Below are positions 7,301-13,202 of a DNA stretch of 19,628 nucleotides, one piece after another. The first letter of the stretch is position 1; the number at the start of each line of letters is the position of its first letter. A model generated the notes under the pieces. That model was given only the letters and a program-made list of their open reading frames with translations. It had not been told where the DNA came from and ran no database searches. Origin of the DNA: SZUA-448 sp045627185 (GTDB lineage Bacteria; Bacillota; Clostridia; Lachnospirales; Lachnospiraceae); NCBI GenBank assembly GCA_045627185.1, contig JAZQNE010000048.1:1-19628 (forward strand), in the 5' to 3' direction. Both the position numbers and the translations under genes were made by a program.

Positions 7301-9663
7301 AAAACAATAAAAAGGGCAACAATTTACGTGCAATAGTTTATAATGCTGATTCAAAGGACTTCAGAGGTCTGGATAAGACAACAAAAGGAATTAATCCTCT
7401 TTTCCTCTTCAAGATCAGTTCGCAGTCACTTGTAAACTTCTACGTTGACGGTGTGCTTTACAATTCACAGGCAGTTGATAACGGTAAGGATGCTGTTGCT
7501 CCCGTTAATCCTGAAAATTATTCAGTAAGAGATGACGCTGCACACAAAACAACTTACTACACATTTGAGAAATGGGATGTTGATTTCACCGGTGTTACAG
7601 AAGATATTGATGTAAAAGCGGTATTTACAAAGACTGAAGTCTTTGATCCCAAGTACACAGTTTCCTTCTTTGAGGATGAAAACGCAGCCGCTGCAAACGT
7701 TCAGGAAGTTTACAGTCTTGACGATGTAGTATTCCCTGCAGATCCCGTTAAGGAAGATGTTGTTGACGAAGAAGCAAAGACAATCACAAAGTTCTCATTC
7801 GTTAAGTGGAACAAGATTGTCGATGAAACAAACGAATATATCGTTAATTACATTGCCGAATACAATAAAACTGTTGAAGACATTGTAGAACCCATTGAGT
7901 TCACCAAAGGTCAGTTCGTAAAGATTAATTCTCTCGCAGAACTCGAAGATGGTTTGTATCTTCTTGTTTCACACGTAAAGAAAACAAATGATCCTTACGC
8001 AATGAACAATATCGGTACAACAACAAGAGATGGCGTAGCTGTAACAATTAATAATAATATCATCGTTACAGACAACAAGGCCATCGTTTGGAACCTCAAA
8101 AAGCAGGCTGATGGAACATACACCATCGCAGATCTTGATGGCAAGTTCCTTCCTATGTCCAATAATGGCAATAAGTGCTATGGCGGACAGACGGCAACCT
8201 TAAATAATTACTGCTTCTACACAGCTGAAGAAAACGGCACTGAAGGCGCAATCTTCTTCACCAATTACTCAGGTTATGGACGTTTAATCAGTATTTATGA
8301 TAACAGCGGAAAGAATTTCGTAGATTACCGTGGATACAAGTCCACCGTAACAGATAATATTCGTCCTCTTTACCTTTACAAATATGTCGGTGAGCCCGTT
8401 GAAACCGTAACCGTTACTTTCCTCATCAACGGTGACGAATACAAGACAACAATTGAAAAAGGCAGCAATGTTACCGCTCCTTTCGTAACACCTGTTAAGG
8501 CTGACGAGTACGATCCCGCTACTCATATGACCACAAAGTACACCTTCACAGGTTGGAACAAGTCACTTGAAAACATCACGGAAGATACAGTCATTGAGCC
8601 CGTATTCTCAAGCGAGCAGATTGAAGACACCTACTACATGGTAGTATTCATGAACGGTCGCACACAGATTGGCGAAGCTCAGAAGGTTTATGAGGGCGAA
8701 GCAGCTGTTGCTCCTACCGAAATTCCTAAAAAAGCTGACGTTTACGATGCTGATGCACACATGACAACCAAGTACACCTTCACCGGTTGGGATACAGATT
8801 TCAGTGCTGTTTATGACAACCTTACTATCCGTGCAGAATTCGAATCAACAGACGTTGAAGACGATTTCTTCCTGGTAGTATTCAGAAATGAAGGCACAAT
8901 CATTGGCCAGGCTCAGAAGGTTTACAAGGGCGAAGCTGCAGTTGCTCCTACTGAGACACCTGTAAAGGCTAACAAGTACAATGATCACATCACCACAGTT
9001 TACACCTTCAAGGGTTGGGACAAGGATTTCACTGACGTTCAGAGCAATCTTGATGTAAACGCAGAATTCACTTCCGAAACATTTGAAGATCCCAAGACAA
9101 CTGTTGAGTTTGTTGTTGATGGTCAGGAAGTTTCTGTTCAGGAAGTTTACGCTGATGAAACACCTGTTGCTCCCGAAACACCTGTTAAGGCTGACGAGCG
9201 TGATGGACACTTCACCACAAAGTACAGCTTTGATAAGTGGGAAGTTTCCGTAAATGACAACCGTGAAGTAATTTACACTGCAGTATTCACAAGCATCGTT
9301 GTTGAAGACGAGAAGTTCACTGTGGAATACCAGGTAACCGATAACGGTGCAGCAGGCTTCACTGTTCCCGCTACCGAGTCCTACTATGCAGGCGATAAGG
9401 TTGAATTGGCAGCAGCTCTTACAGCTAACGGCTTTGAGTTCAGCGGCTGGTCAAAAGAGACCACAGACGGCAAGTTCGAAATGCCTGCTGAGAATGTTGT
9501 AATCACCGGTTTCTTCACCGAAATCATTGATACACCTGTTATTCCTACCGATGATCCTCTTCCTAAAACAGGCGACAACAAGCGCGGTTTCGTTATTGTT
9601 TGCTTAGTTGCTCTTCTCTCTCTTGCAGGCTTCAAGTTTGCTGAGAAGAAAGAAAACGCATAA
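4363..9663 (+). CDS. LPXTG-anchored surface nuclease (EndA/NucM-type) with repeat domains
   Basis: This 1766-residue surface protein starts with a Lys/Arg-rich, hydrophobic signal peptide (1 to about 33, ending near VKASAAG). Residues about 40-300 form an endonuclease I (His-Me finger) domain: REHVWPKAHG (132-141, probable general base H134 with metal ligand E133), DLHHLRP (151-157), VNSTRNN (162-168), GDVARIFLYVY (208-218) and GNRNVFIDYPEYA. Such enzymes cut DNA and RNA without base preference. Five repeats of about 140-160 residues follow (345-1342), the first four joined by Pro/Thr linkers, with seven InlB/Flg_new-like B repeats (1022-1720). The C-terminus has LPKTG (1733-1737), a hydrophobic helix and a Lys-rich tail, so sortase should anchor it to peptidoglycan. 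ATG 4363 is chosen because GGGAGG precedes it by 11 bases and the signal peptide starts there. The nuclease call is confident; the repeats' ligand is unknown. Confidence 0.93.
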   Translation: MRTLKKRIISFSMVIALVVSLFSGFTPSVKASAAGTSASALAYNTGNRTTIATELSNQAKAYYSGNNVYSTLSQKDADEIYSTLHDLMQDTLTNQVTYTSLTNYWAKTDASNGKSGEIGFYSNVKGVSAINREHVWPKAHGYFQEKNAGADLHHLRPTNTTVNSTRNNYTMGNVRAESSNIKTVMYNDSTVAGWIGNNMFEPLDVTKGDVARIFLYVYCCWAQDNLFKAIKVDSSRFDSDDTKNDGVKVIESLDVLLEWCYEDPVDTWEMQRNDLAQQVQGNRNVFIDYPEYAWLLFGKEVPEDLVSPTSGNTELKQYPIGPDNSTLNEKYGGTGETLIVQLSAKRYSIPDGNYVIVSPSEGYALSSEVVSSYYRARVEFTGGTTTDSKIIWNITQNTDGSYTIQNDAGILGCEPGHHSLPLNGTANKWYLYGDGNGRFFFMAEGLTNDNPLYLNSNSVNNEFSANEYTGAESFKLIFIDPVTGAEAQGQIDNTSVDPVITPVPTAAPVLPETPAELKDGNYVIVNAASLKALSVVPASNNFYLSGKNVTFTNKVLDGTPTDDIIWALTNNADGTVTLKNSENALSMGESYTSTPLCDVNDTWKIERSNNGTVLIYNVGRDGYALEWFASKDYFSGYNNISDLSAFEMILIPLEGGMPIVPTTTPEPTVTPVPGTLSDGKYVIYNANSGMAMSVNGVLTSSGSTNDFYRAGVAYTVSDGKIDGEVADTEIWVLTNNADGTVTLSNGTNKLSMNANNASAPLNETNDTWVLEANANGTYYVINKGRDGYALEWFAKNNEFSAYNKISGSEKDYEMTFIALETVAPTPTVEPTITPVPTTSPEPTQRPIPSVTPAVPQNGYVKIGSLDELSDGQYVIVALSKGNYFAMDAVGSGDKNFRPAIAITVADNQITSSVNDNCICTITKTSDGKYTIQDKDRNFLPMSKVDNKCFGQKNLSTADKYCFYDVEENGAEEGALFFTNENNKKGNNLRAIVYNADSKDFRGLDKTTKGINPLFLFKISSQSLVNFYVDGVLYNSQAVDNGKDAVAPVNPENYSVRDDAAHKTTYYTFEKWDVDFTGVTEDIDVKAVFTKTEVFDPKYTVSFFEDENAAAANVQEVYSLDDVVFPADPVKEDVVDEEAKTITKFSFVKWNKIVDETNEYIVNYIAEYNKTVEDIVEPIEFTKGQFVKINSLAELEDGLYLLVSHVKKTNDPYAMNNIGTTTRDGVAVTINNNIIVTDNKAIVWNLKKQADGTYTIADLDGKFLPMSNNGNKCYGGQTATLNNYCFYTAEENGTEGAIFFTNYSGYGRLISIYDNSGKNFVDYRGYKSTVTDNIRPLYLYKYVGEPVETVTVTFLINGDEYKTTIEKGSNVTAPFVTPVKADEYDPATHMTTKYTFTGWNKSLENITEDTVIEPVFSSEQIEDTYYMVVFMNGRTQIGEAQKVYEGEAAVAPTEIPKKADVYDADAHMTTKYTFTGWDTDFSAVYDNLTIRAEFESTDVEDDFFLVVFRNEGTIIGQAQKVYKGEAAVAPTETPVKANKYNDHITTVYTFKGWDKDFTDVQSNLDVNAEFTSETFEDPKTTVEFVVDGQEVSVQEVYADETPVAPETPVKADERDGHFTTKYSFDKWEVSVNDNREVIYTAVFTSIVVEDEKFTVEYQVTDNGAAGFTVPATESYYAGDKVELAAALTANGFEFSGWSKETTDGKFEMPAENVVITGFFTEIIDTPVIPTDDPLPKTGDNKRGFVIVCLVALLSLAGFKFAEKKENA
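5395..8388 (+). repeat. Five type-A repeats in the surface nuclease
   Basis: Five related domains begin with a DGxYVI-like strand, at residues about 345-479, 515-655, 675-820, 857-1018 and 1183-1342. Copies 2 and 3 share W..TNNADGTVTL and RDGYALEWFA. Copies 4 and 5 form a second subtype, sharing DGKYTIQD/DGTYTIAD, FLPMS and CFY..EENG. The repeated W...DGT.TI...G..L pattern resembles beta-trefoil, ricin-like carbohydrate-binding modules; that is inference. Pro/Thr linkers rich in TPEPT and PVP separate copies 1-4. Two B repeats (1022-1170) interrupt the series before copy 5. Confidence 0.7.
7426..9522 (+). repeat. Seven type-B (InlB/Flg_new-like) repeats in the surface nuclease
   Basis: Units of about 65-75 residues follow the pattern VxFxxxG..., APxxPVKAD, TTKYTFTGWD and AxFTS. 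Two precede type-A copy 5 (about 1022-1090 and 1094-1170) and five follow it (about 1347-1720). Units 4 and 5 are close even as DNA: the stretch reading AQKVYxGEAAVAPTE is nearly the same in both, which points to recent duplication. Such repeats are stalk or adhesion modules in Listeria and Clostridia surface proteins. The last unit is the most divergent. Confidence 0.75.
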
Positions 9664-9696
9664 GTAACAAAATATTAGTCCATACGTAAAATAAAT

Positions 9697-9733
9697 GCCC
9701 GGAAAAGCAGAAATGCTCTTCCGGGCGTTTTTT
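9697..9733 (+). terminator. Intrinsic terminator after the nuclease gene (probably bidirectional)
   Basis: The stem GCCCGGAA/TTCCGGGC continues through one mismatch into AGCA/TGCT around a GAAA loop and is followed by a run of six T. On the minus strand the stem is followed by ATTTATTTTA, so it may also stop transcripts coming from rbr. Confidence 0.85.
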
Positions 9734-9798
9734 CACGTATTATAAACAAAAAAATGTGTCTGACAAACTTACTGCCAAAAAACAATCTCAGTTAACTA

Positions 9799-10335
9799 TT
9801 AGTAATTTTCCGAACGAACTTCAAAGAATGACTGAGGATGAGCACATACAGGGCATGCAGCCGGAGCTTCTGTTCCAACTACAATGTGACCGCAGTTACG
9901 GCACTCCCAAACCTTTACTTCACTCTTTGCAAATACTTCCTGCGCCTCAATATTATGAAGCAGAGCGCGATATCTTTCCTCATGAGCCTTTTCAATTGCA
10001 GCTACAGCACGGAACTTAACAGCAAGCGCCTTGAACCCTTCTGCTTCAGCTGTCTTTGCAAAATTCTCATACATATCGGTGCACTCAAAGTTCTCACCAT
10101 CAGCAGCAGCACCAAGATTTTCAGCGGTGGAGCCAATTCCGTTTAATTCCTTGAACCAAAGCTTTGCATGTTCCTTTTCATTTGCAGCGGTAGCTTCAAA
10201 AATTGCTGCAATCTGCTCAAAACCTTCCTTACGAGCGGTTGAAGCAAAATAAGTGTACTTGTTTCTTGCCTGTGATTCGCCTGCAAATGCTGCAGCAAGG
10301 TTCTTTTCTGTCTGTGTTCCTTCGTACTTATTCAT
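9799..10335 (-). CDS. rbr: Rubrerythrin
   Basis: Rubrerythrin reduces hydrogen peroxide to water in the cytoplasm of anaerobes, with electrons from NADH through rubredoxin or its reductases. The 178-residue protein has an N-terminal four-helix ferritin-like domain with diiron ligands at E20 (GESQAR), E53 and H56 (NEKEH), E97 and E115/H118 (IEKAHEE). The C-terminal rubredoxin domain has C145-x2-C148 and C161-x2-C164 for one iron. Length and motif order are those of classical rubrerythrins (about 180-190). The ATG is preceded by AGGAGG at ideal distance. It lies 97 bases downstream of perR on the same strand with no convincing promoter or terminator between, so it is probably co-transcribed and under peroxide control. 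Confidence 0.97.
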   Translation of the reverse strand: MNKYEGTQTEKNLAAAFAGESQARNKYTYFASTARKEGFEQIAAIFEATAANEKEHAKLWFKELNGIGSTAENLGAAADGENFECTDMYENFAKTAEAEGFKALAVKFRAVAAIEKAHEERYRALLHNIEAQEVFAKSEVKVWECRNCGHIVVGTEAPAACPVCAHPQSFFEVRSENY

Positions 10336-10432
10336 ATTGTTCCTCCTGGATTATACTTTAATAATGCTTAAAACGTTCTGCTCATTGCATCACGTCAAAA
10401 GTCCGTTCAATTAATCCGGCCGTAAAAAAAAT

Positions 10433-10834
10433 TCATTCGGCCTCTTCGTTCTTTTTCAGGCATTCCCTGCATTTTCCGTGAAAATACATTGTACAGCCTT
10501 CCACTTTTCCGTCTGAAATTGAATCAGCTATATCAACAAAACGCTGAACAGATGCAGGCATGGTCATGTCAAGATCAAGCACCCGATTGCACTCAGTACA
10601 GTAGAAATGGCAATGTGCACTTGTATCAGCATCAAAATGGTCTATTCCGTTTTCCATATTCAAACGCAGAATGATTTTGTTGTTAGAAAGCTGTTTCAGA
10701 TTCCGGTAAACAGTTCCAAGGCTGATTTCAGGCTCTTTCTCGCGCACAGCTGTATAAACCTCTTCAGCTGTCGGATGCGACTTCGTACTTTTCAGATATT
10801 CAAGAATTAAATCTCTTTGTCTGCTGTGATTCAT
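10433..10834 (-). CDS. perR: PerR-type Fur-family peroxide repressor
   Basis: This is a metal-dependent repressor with an N-terminal winged helix (about 1-75) and a C-terminal dimerisation domain. Measured against Bacillus subtilis PerR, the whole regulatory metal site is conserved with identical spacing: His in SHPTAEEVY, Asp in HFDAD, both His in AHCH, and Asp in VLDLD, where Fur proteins usually have Glu. The structural zinc site has CTEC and CREC. PerR senses peroxide by iron-catalysed oxidation of these histidines. I chose ATG 10834 (133 residues); a TTG four codons upstream is possible, but it lies within the GAGAGGA ribosome site. Upstream are a consensus promoter and a palindromic operator, so autoregulation is likely. 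Rubrerythrin follows as a probable target. Confidence 0.9.
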   Translation of the reverse strand: MNHSRQRDLILEYLKSTKSHPTAEEVYTAVREKEPEISLGTVYRNLKQLSNNKIILRLNMENGIDHFDADTSAHCHFYCTECNRVLDLDMTMPASVQRFVDIADSISDGKVEGCTMYFHGKCRECLKKNEEAE

Positions 10835-10883
10835 ATGTCCTCTCAATTTATTTCCGGTTTGAAAATTAATTCCTACGCAAAAC

Positions 10884-10898
10884 TGATAATCATTATCA
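10884..10898. promoter_or_regulatory. Perfect 7-1-7 Fur/PerR operator
   Basis: TGATAAT-C-ATTATCA is a perfect inverted repeat and equals the Bacillus Fur consensus; the PerR consensus differs by T for G at the second base of each arm. It lies just downstream of the predicted perR transcription start, where binding would block initiation. Confidence 0.8.
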
Positions 10899-10908
10899 CT
10901 TTTATTTT

Positions 10909-10937
10909 ATTATATTTAATTTTTCAATTAATGTCAA
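10909..10937 (-). promoter_or_regulatory. Consensus sigma-A promoter of perR
   Basis: The minus strand has perfect TTGACA (10932-10937) and perfect TATAAT (10909-10914) at 17 bases. The predicted start is near 10902, four bases ahead of the operator. Confidence 0.85.
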
Positions 10938-11103
10938 TAAGAAAAATAATAATAATTACTATTTTTGAAATAATATAATTATAAAATCATTTTATTTTTT
11001 ATCTTTTATTTTTATGCCTTCAAAAACAAAAATCAGTAATCATTCTTAATTTAATTAATTTCACATAAAAAGCAGGGCTCATTTTTATCATAAAAGAGAC
11101 TTA

Positions 11104-11153
11104 ATAAAAAAATATGGTACAGAAAAATCAGCTGATTTTTTTGTACCATATTT
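11104..11153 (-). terminator. Terminator of the tyrosine-phosphatase lipoprotein gene
   Basis: Arms AAATATGGTAC (11110-11120) and GTACCATATTT (11143-11153) pair perfectly. The inner AAAAATCA/TGATTTTT extends this to a stem of about 22 pairs with one A-C mismatch in the minus sense and almost no loop. On the minus strand a run of T follows. It sits 39 bases past the lipoprotein stop. Confidence 0.75.
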
Positions 11154-11191
11154 ACAGTTCTTTTACTTAAGGTAAAATACGAATTTCCGCA

Positions 11192-12256
11192 TTACTCGGT
11201 AAGCATTTTTACAAGTGTATTAAGGTCAGCCTCCGCAACACCGTTATTTATCAGGAAGTTTCTGATTTTCTCACTAAGATTATTTCCGCTTGCAAGGTCA
11301 ACGGTTGTCATATAGGTTTTAATAATAGACGGTGTCCTGACACTTCCAATTTCGCCAAAATTGGAAAACAGGAAATCTCTGTACAGGTCTTCCTCAGAAG
11401 CGCCCATAAGACCATTAATCAGAAATGCCAGCATACCGGTTCTGTCAGTGCCGATACTGCAATGGAAACAAATCGGATAATTCGATTCGTCACCGAATAC
11501 TGCAAAAATGTCTTTAAGTTTGTCTTTATTAAGCGTAATTATATTTCCGCCTGAAACAATAGGAATTGAAACATATTTCACACCATTTCCGAGCGGGCTT
11601 TCGGTAATTCCGCCATTTTCATTGTCGTCAAATGTTCTCAGGTCAATTTCGGTTTTAATACCAAGTTCATTAACAAGTGTATTAATACCATTTTCAGTAA
11701 CCATAAGTTCTGATGATTCATCTTTGTTGAACTTGGAAGTTCTGAAAATCACGCCCTGCTTTACGGTGTTCTCACCATATTTCCAGCCGCCGATATCTCT
11801 TACATTCGTAACACCTTCAACAAAAAGATTTCGCGGAGCATCCGATGCAATCGTAAATTTCTCAATTTCACCGGTCTTATTTTCTCCTGTGACCTGATAA
11901 TAATATGTTTTTCCGACCTTTAAGTTATAAACAGAAAAGCTGTCGCCGTCTTTTCCGGATTCTGTTTTGATTTCAACAGGATTGCTTAAATCCTCTGACT
12001 CGCTTAAAAGGACCTTATAGCTTTGGCTTCCGTCGCCCTTGAATTCAATTTTTACAGGGTTGGGAATACTTAATTCCTTTGTGCCGTCTGCATATGACTT
12101 AAAATTTTTGTAATCATCTTTTAAATAATTTGCCTGTGCTTCCGTATGGAAGTCAACTGTTTTTTCTGCTTTTTTTCCACAACCCGTAAGCATAAGTGCC
12201 ATGCACATAATTAAAACGGACGCTAAGGTAAAGCAGACTTTCTTACCTGAATTCAT
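11192..12256 (-). CDS. Lipoprotein tyrosine phosphatase (Y_phosphatase3 family)
   Basis: This 354-residue exported lipoprotein should sit on the outer face of the membrane: a hydrophobic signal ends in the lipobox LTGC with lipidated C26. Residues about 64-136 look like one fibronectin type III-type beta domain (ending with KVGKTYYYQVTG). Residues about 141-354 are a PTP-like phosphatase related to Mycobacterium PtpB and Listeria LipA, with NVRDIGGW (151-158) and the catalytic CX5R loop HCSIGTDRTG (C266, R272). Relatives hydrolyse phosphotyrosine and sometimes phosphoinositides. I chose ATG 12256, with GGAG 10 bases upstream; two earlier in-frame starts would add residues ahead of the signal and have no ribosome site. 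It follows the six-helix membrane protein by 87 bases and may share its transcript. The substrate is unknown. Confidence 0.9.
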   Translation of the reverse strand: MNSGKKVCFTLASVLIMCMALMLTGCGKKAEKTVDFHTEAQANYLKDDYKNFKSYADGTKELSIPNPVKIEFKGDGSQSYKVLLSESEDLSNPVEIKTESGKDGDSFSVYNLKVGKTYYYQVTGENKTGEIEKFTIASDAPRNLFVEGVTNVRDIGGWKYGENTVKQGVIFRTSKFNKDESSELMVTENGINTLVNELGIKTEIDLRTFDDNENGGITESPLGNGVKYVSIPIVSGGNIITLNKDKLKDIFAVFGDESNYPICFHCSIGTDRTGMLAFLINGLMGASEEDLYRDFLFSNFGEIGSVRTPSIIKTYMTTVDLASGNNLSEKIRNFLINNGVAEADLNTLVKMLTE

Positions 12257-12343
12257 AACTGTCAATCTCCATTTCATTAATCGGACAGCGCCGGAAAAGA
12301 GCCATCGCCCCATTTCTTAACGCCCGACCAAAAACTTAATAAA

Positions 12344-13012
12344 TCAAATAATTCCGAGTGGAATAAGAACTGCAAGAAGAACTGCCACAAGTGCCCATTC
12401 TGTAATTAAGAACCACTTGCGATTAGCCGGCTTCATATCCGGAACATAGTTACTTGCAAGGAAGAACGGAATGTAGGTTGTAACAAATACGGGGATAACG
12501 CCCCACCACTTGTAAACCCATACAAATGAATTGTTCTTTGTTGCAGCAAGGAAAGACTCAAAAAGTGCAAAAAGAAGAGCCATTTCAAGTGCACCTACAA
12601 GCTTGCAGCTGATACCCTTTTTGCCGTTCTTTGCAAAATAGCGCTTGCTTGTATCCTGAGGCATCATCTTGAAAGAAATAATGCCTGCAAGTGAGAACAT
12701 CATTGAAAGTTCCCAGCTGACACCGATCAGCAGGATAAAAGTTGTTGACTGATTTGTAACTGACCAGAGCGGATAACCTGCAAAATGGGCAATAATCGCA
12801 TTTGCAATTTCATAAAGCCAGTGAACACCGTAAAGAGCAAGACCTGCATAAACCGCACGGTAATTCTTTTTGTTCATCTCTGTCCAGTAAACGTAAAATA
12901 CAACAGCCAGGATAAAAATAAAAGTCCAGTTGAAGTTTTCCGTACTTCTGACAACAATTCCGTTCACAAGATCCTTTGCAGTCTGTGAACCGTCACCCCA
13001 GAACTTAAACAT
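12344..13012 (-). CDS. Six-helix integral membrane protein, function unknown
   Basis: I do not recognise this 222-residue protein. It has about six hydrophobic helices (near 29-43, 55-78, 87-110, 135-157, 165-185 and 198-218), short loops and a ten-residue soluble start. Polar or acidic residues lie in or near the helices (YWTE, HWLYEIANA, SWELSMMF, FESF), which suggests a channel, carrier or intramembrane enzyme rather than a plain anchor. Trp and aromatics are frequent. The start is decided by the ribosome site: GGAGG lies 6 bases before ATG 13012 but directly abuts the GTG two codons upstream, which is too close. The phosphatase lipoprotein follows on the same strand, so the pair may act together at the membrane. 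A hairpin lies in its leader. Confidence 0.75.
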   Translation of the reverse strand: MFKFWGDGSQTAKDLVNGIVVRSTENFNWTFIFILAVVFYVYWTEMNKKNYRAVYAGLALYGVHWLYEIANAIIAHFAGYPLWSVTNQSTTFILLIGVSWELSMMFSLAGIISFKMMPQDTSKRYFAKNGKKGISCKLVGALEMALLFALFESFLAATKNNSFVWVYKWWGVIPVFVTTYIPFFLASNYVPDMKPANRKWFLITEWALVAVLLAVLIPLGII

Positions 13013-13037
13013 AAACACCCTCCATAAACGTTTAATT

Positions 13038-13058
13038 GAGGGAACTTCTCATTCCCTC
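13038..13058 (-). promoter_or_regulatory. Leader hairpin upstream of the membrane-protein gene
   Basis: GAGGGAA and TTCCCTC form perfect 7-base arms around a 7-base loop, between the candidate promoter and the ribosome site. It could be an operator or a leader RNA stem. No T-run follows, so it is not a terminator. Confidence 0.35.
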
Positions 13059-13064
13059 TAATAT

Positions 13065-13092
13065 ATTTTACCTTATTTTTTTCTTTCTGAAA
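13065..13092 (-). promoter_or_regulatory. Candidate promoter of the membrane-protein gene
   Basis: On the minus strand TTTCAG (13087-13092) and TAAAAT (13065-13070) are spaced 16 bases. Both boxes are partial matches. Confidence 0.3.
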
Positions 13093-13109
13093 AGAGGGGA
13101 ATTTACTAC

Positions 13110-13137
13110 TTGAAAAATGATACGATAATGCGATAAT
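13110..13137 (+). promoter_or_regulatory. Candidate promoter of the MFS transporter gene
   Basis: TTGAAA (13110-13115) and GATAAT (13132-13137) are spaced 16 bases. Its spacer and -10 overlap the left arm, GATAATGCG, of an inverted repeat whose right arm is at 13171-13179. Confidence 0.45.
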
Positions 13138-13202
13138 AGAAACACAGTTCAAAAACAGGCGGATGTTTCCCGCATTATCATCCCAACATTAAGGAAATAA
13201 AG

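Larger units (their letters stand above)
10847..11191. other. AT-rich intergenic region upstream of perR
   Basis: This 345-base spacer contains the perR leader, operator and promoter at its left end and the terminator of the phosphatase lipoprotein gene at its right end. The stretch between (about 10940-11100) is extremely AT-rich. I see no gene in it and no further good operator. Confidence 0.7.

Noticed and set aside
5395..9522. Repeated DNA as a possible CRISPR array or tandem repeat locus
   Set aside because: The repeats are in frame, 65-160 codons long and diverged; they encode protein domains of the surface nuclease.
10336..10432. TATAAT just before the rubrerythrin ribosome site as a promoter
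   Set aside because: It would start transcription inside the ribosome site and no -35 lies at 16-18 bases; co-transcription with perR is simpler.
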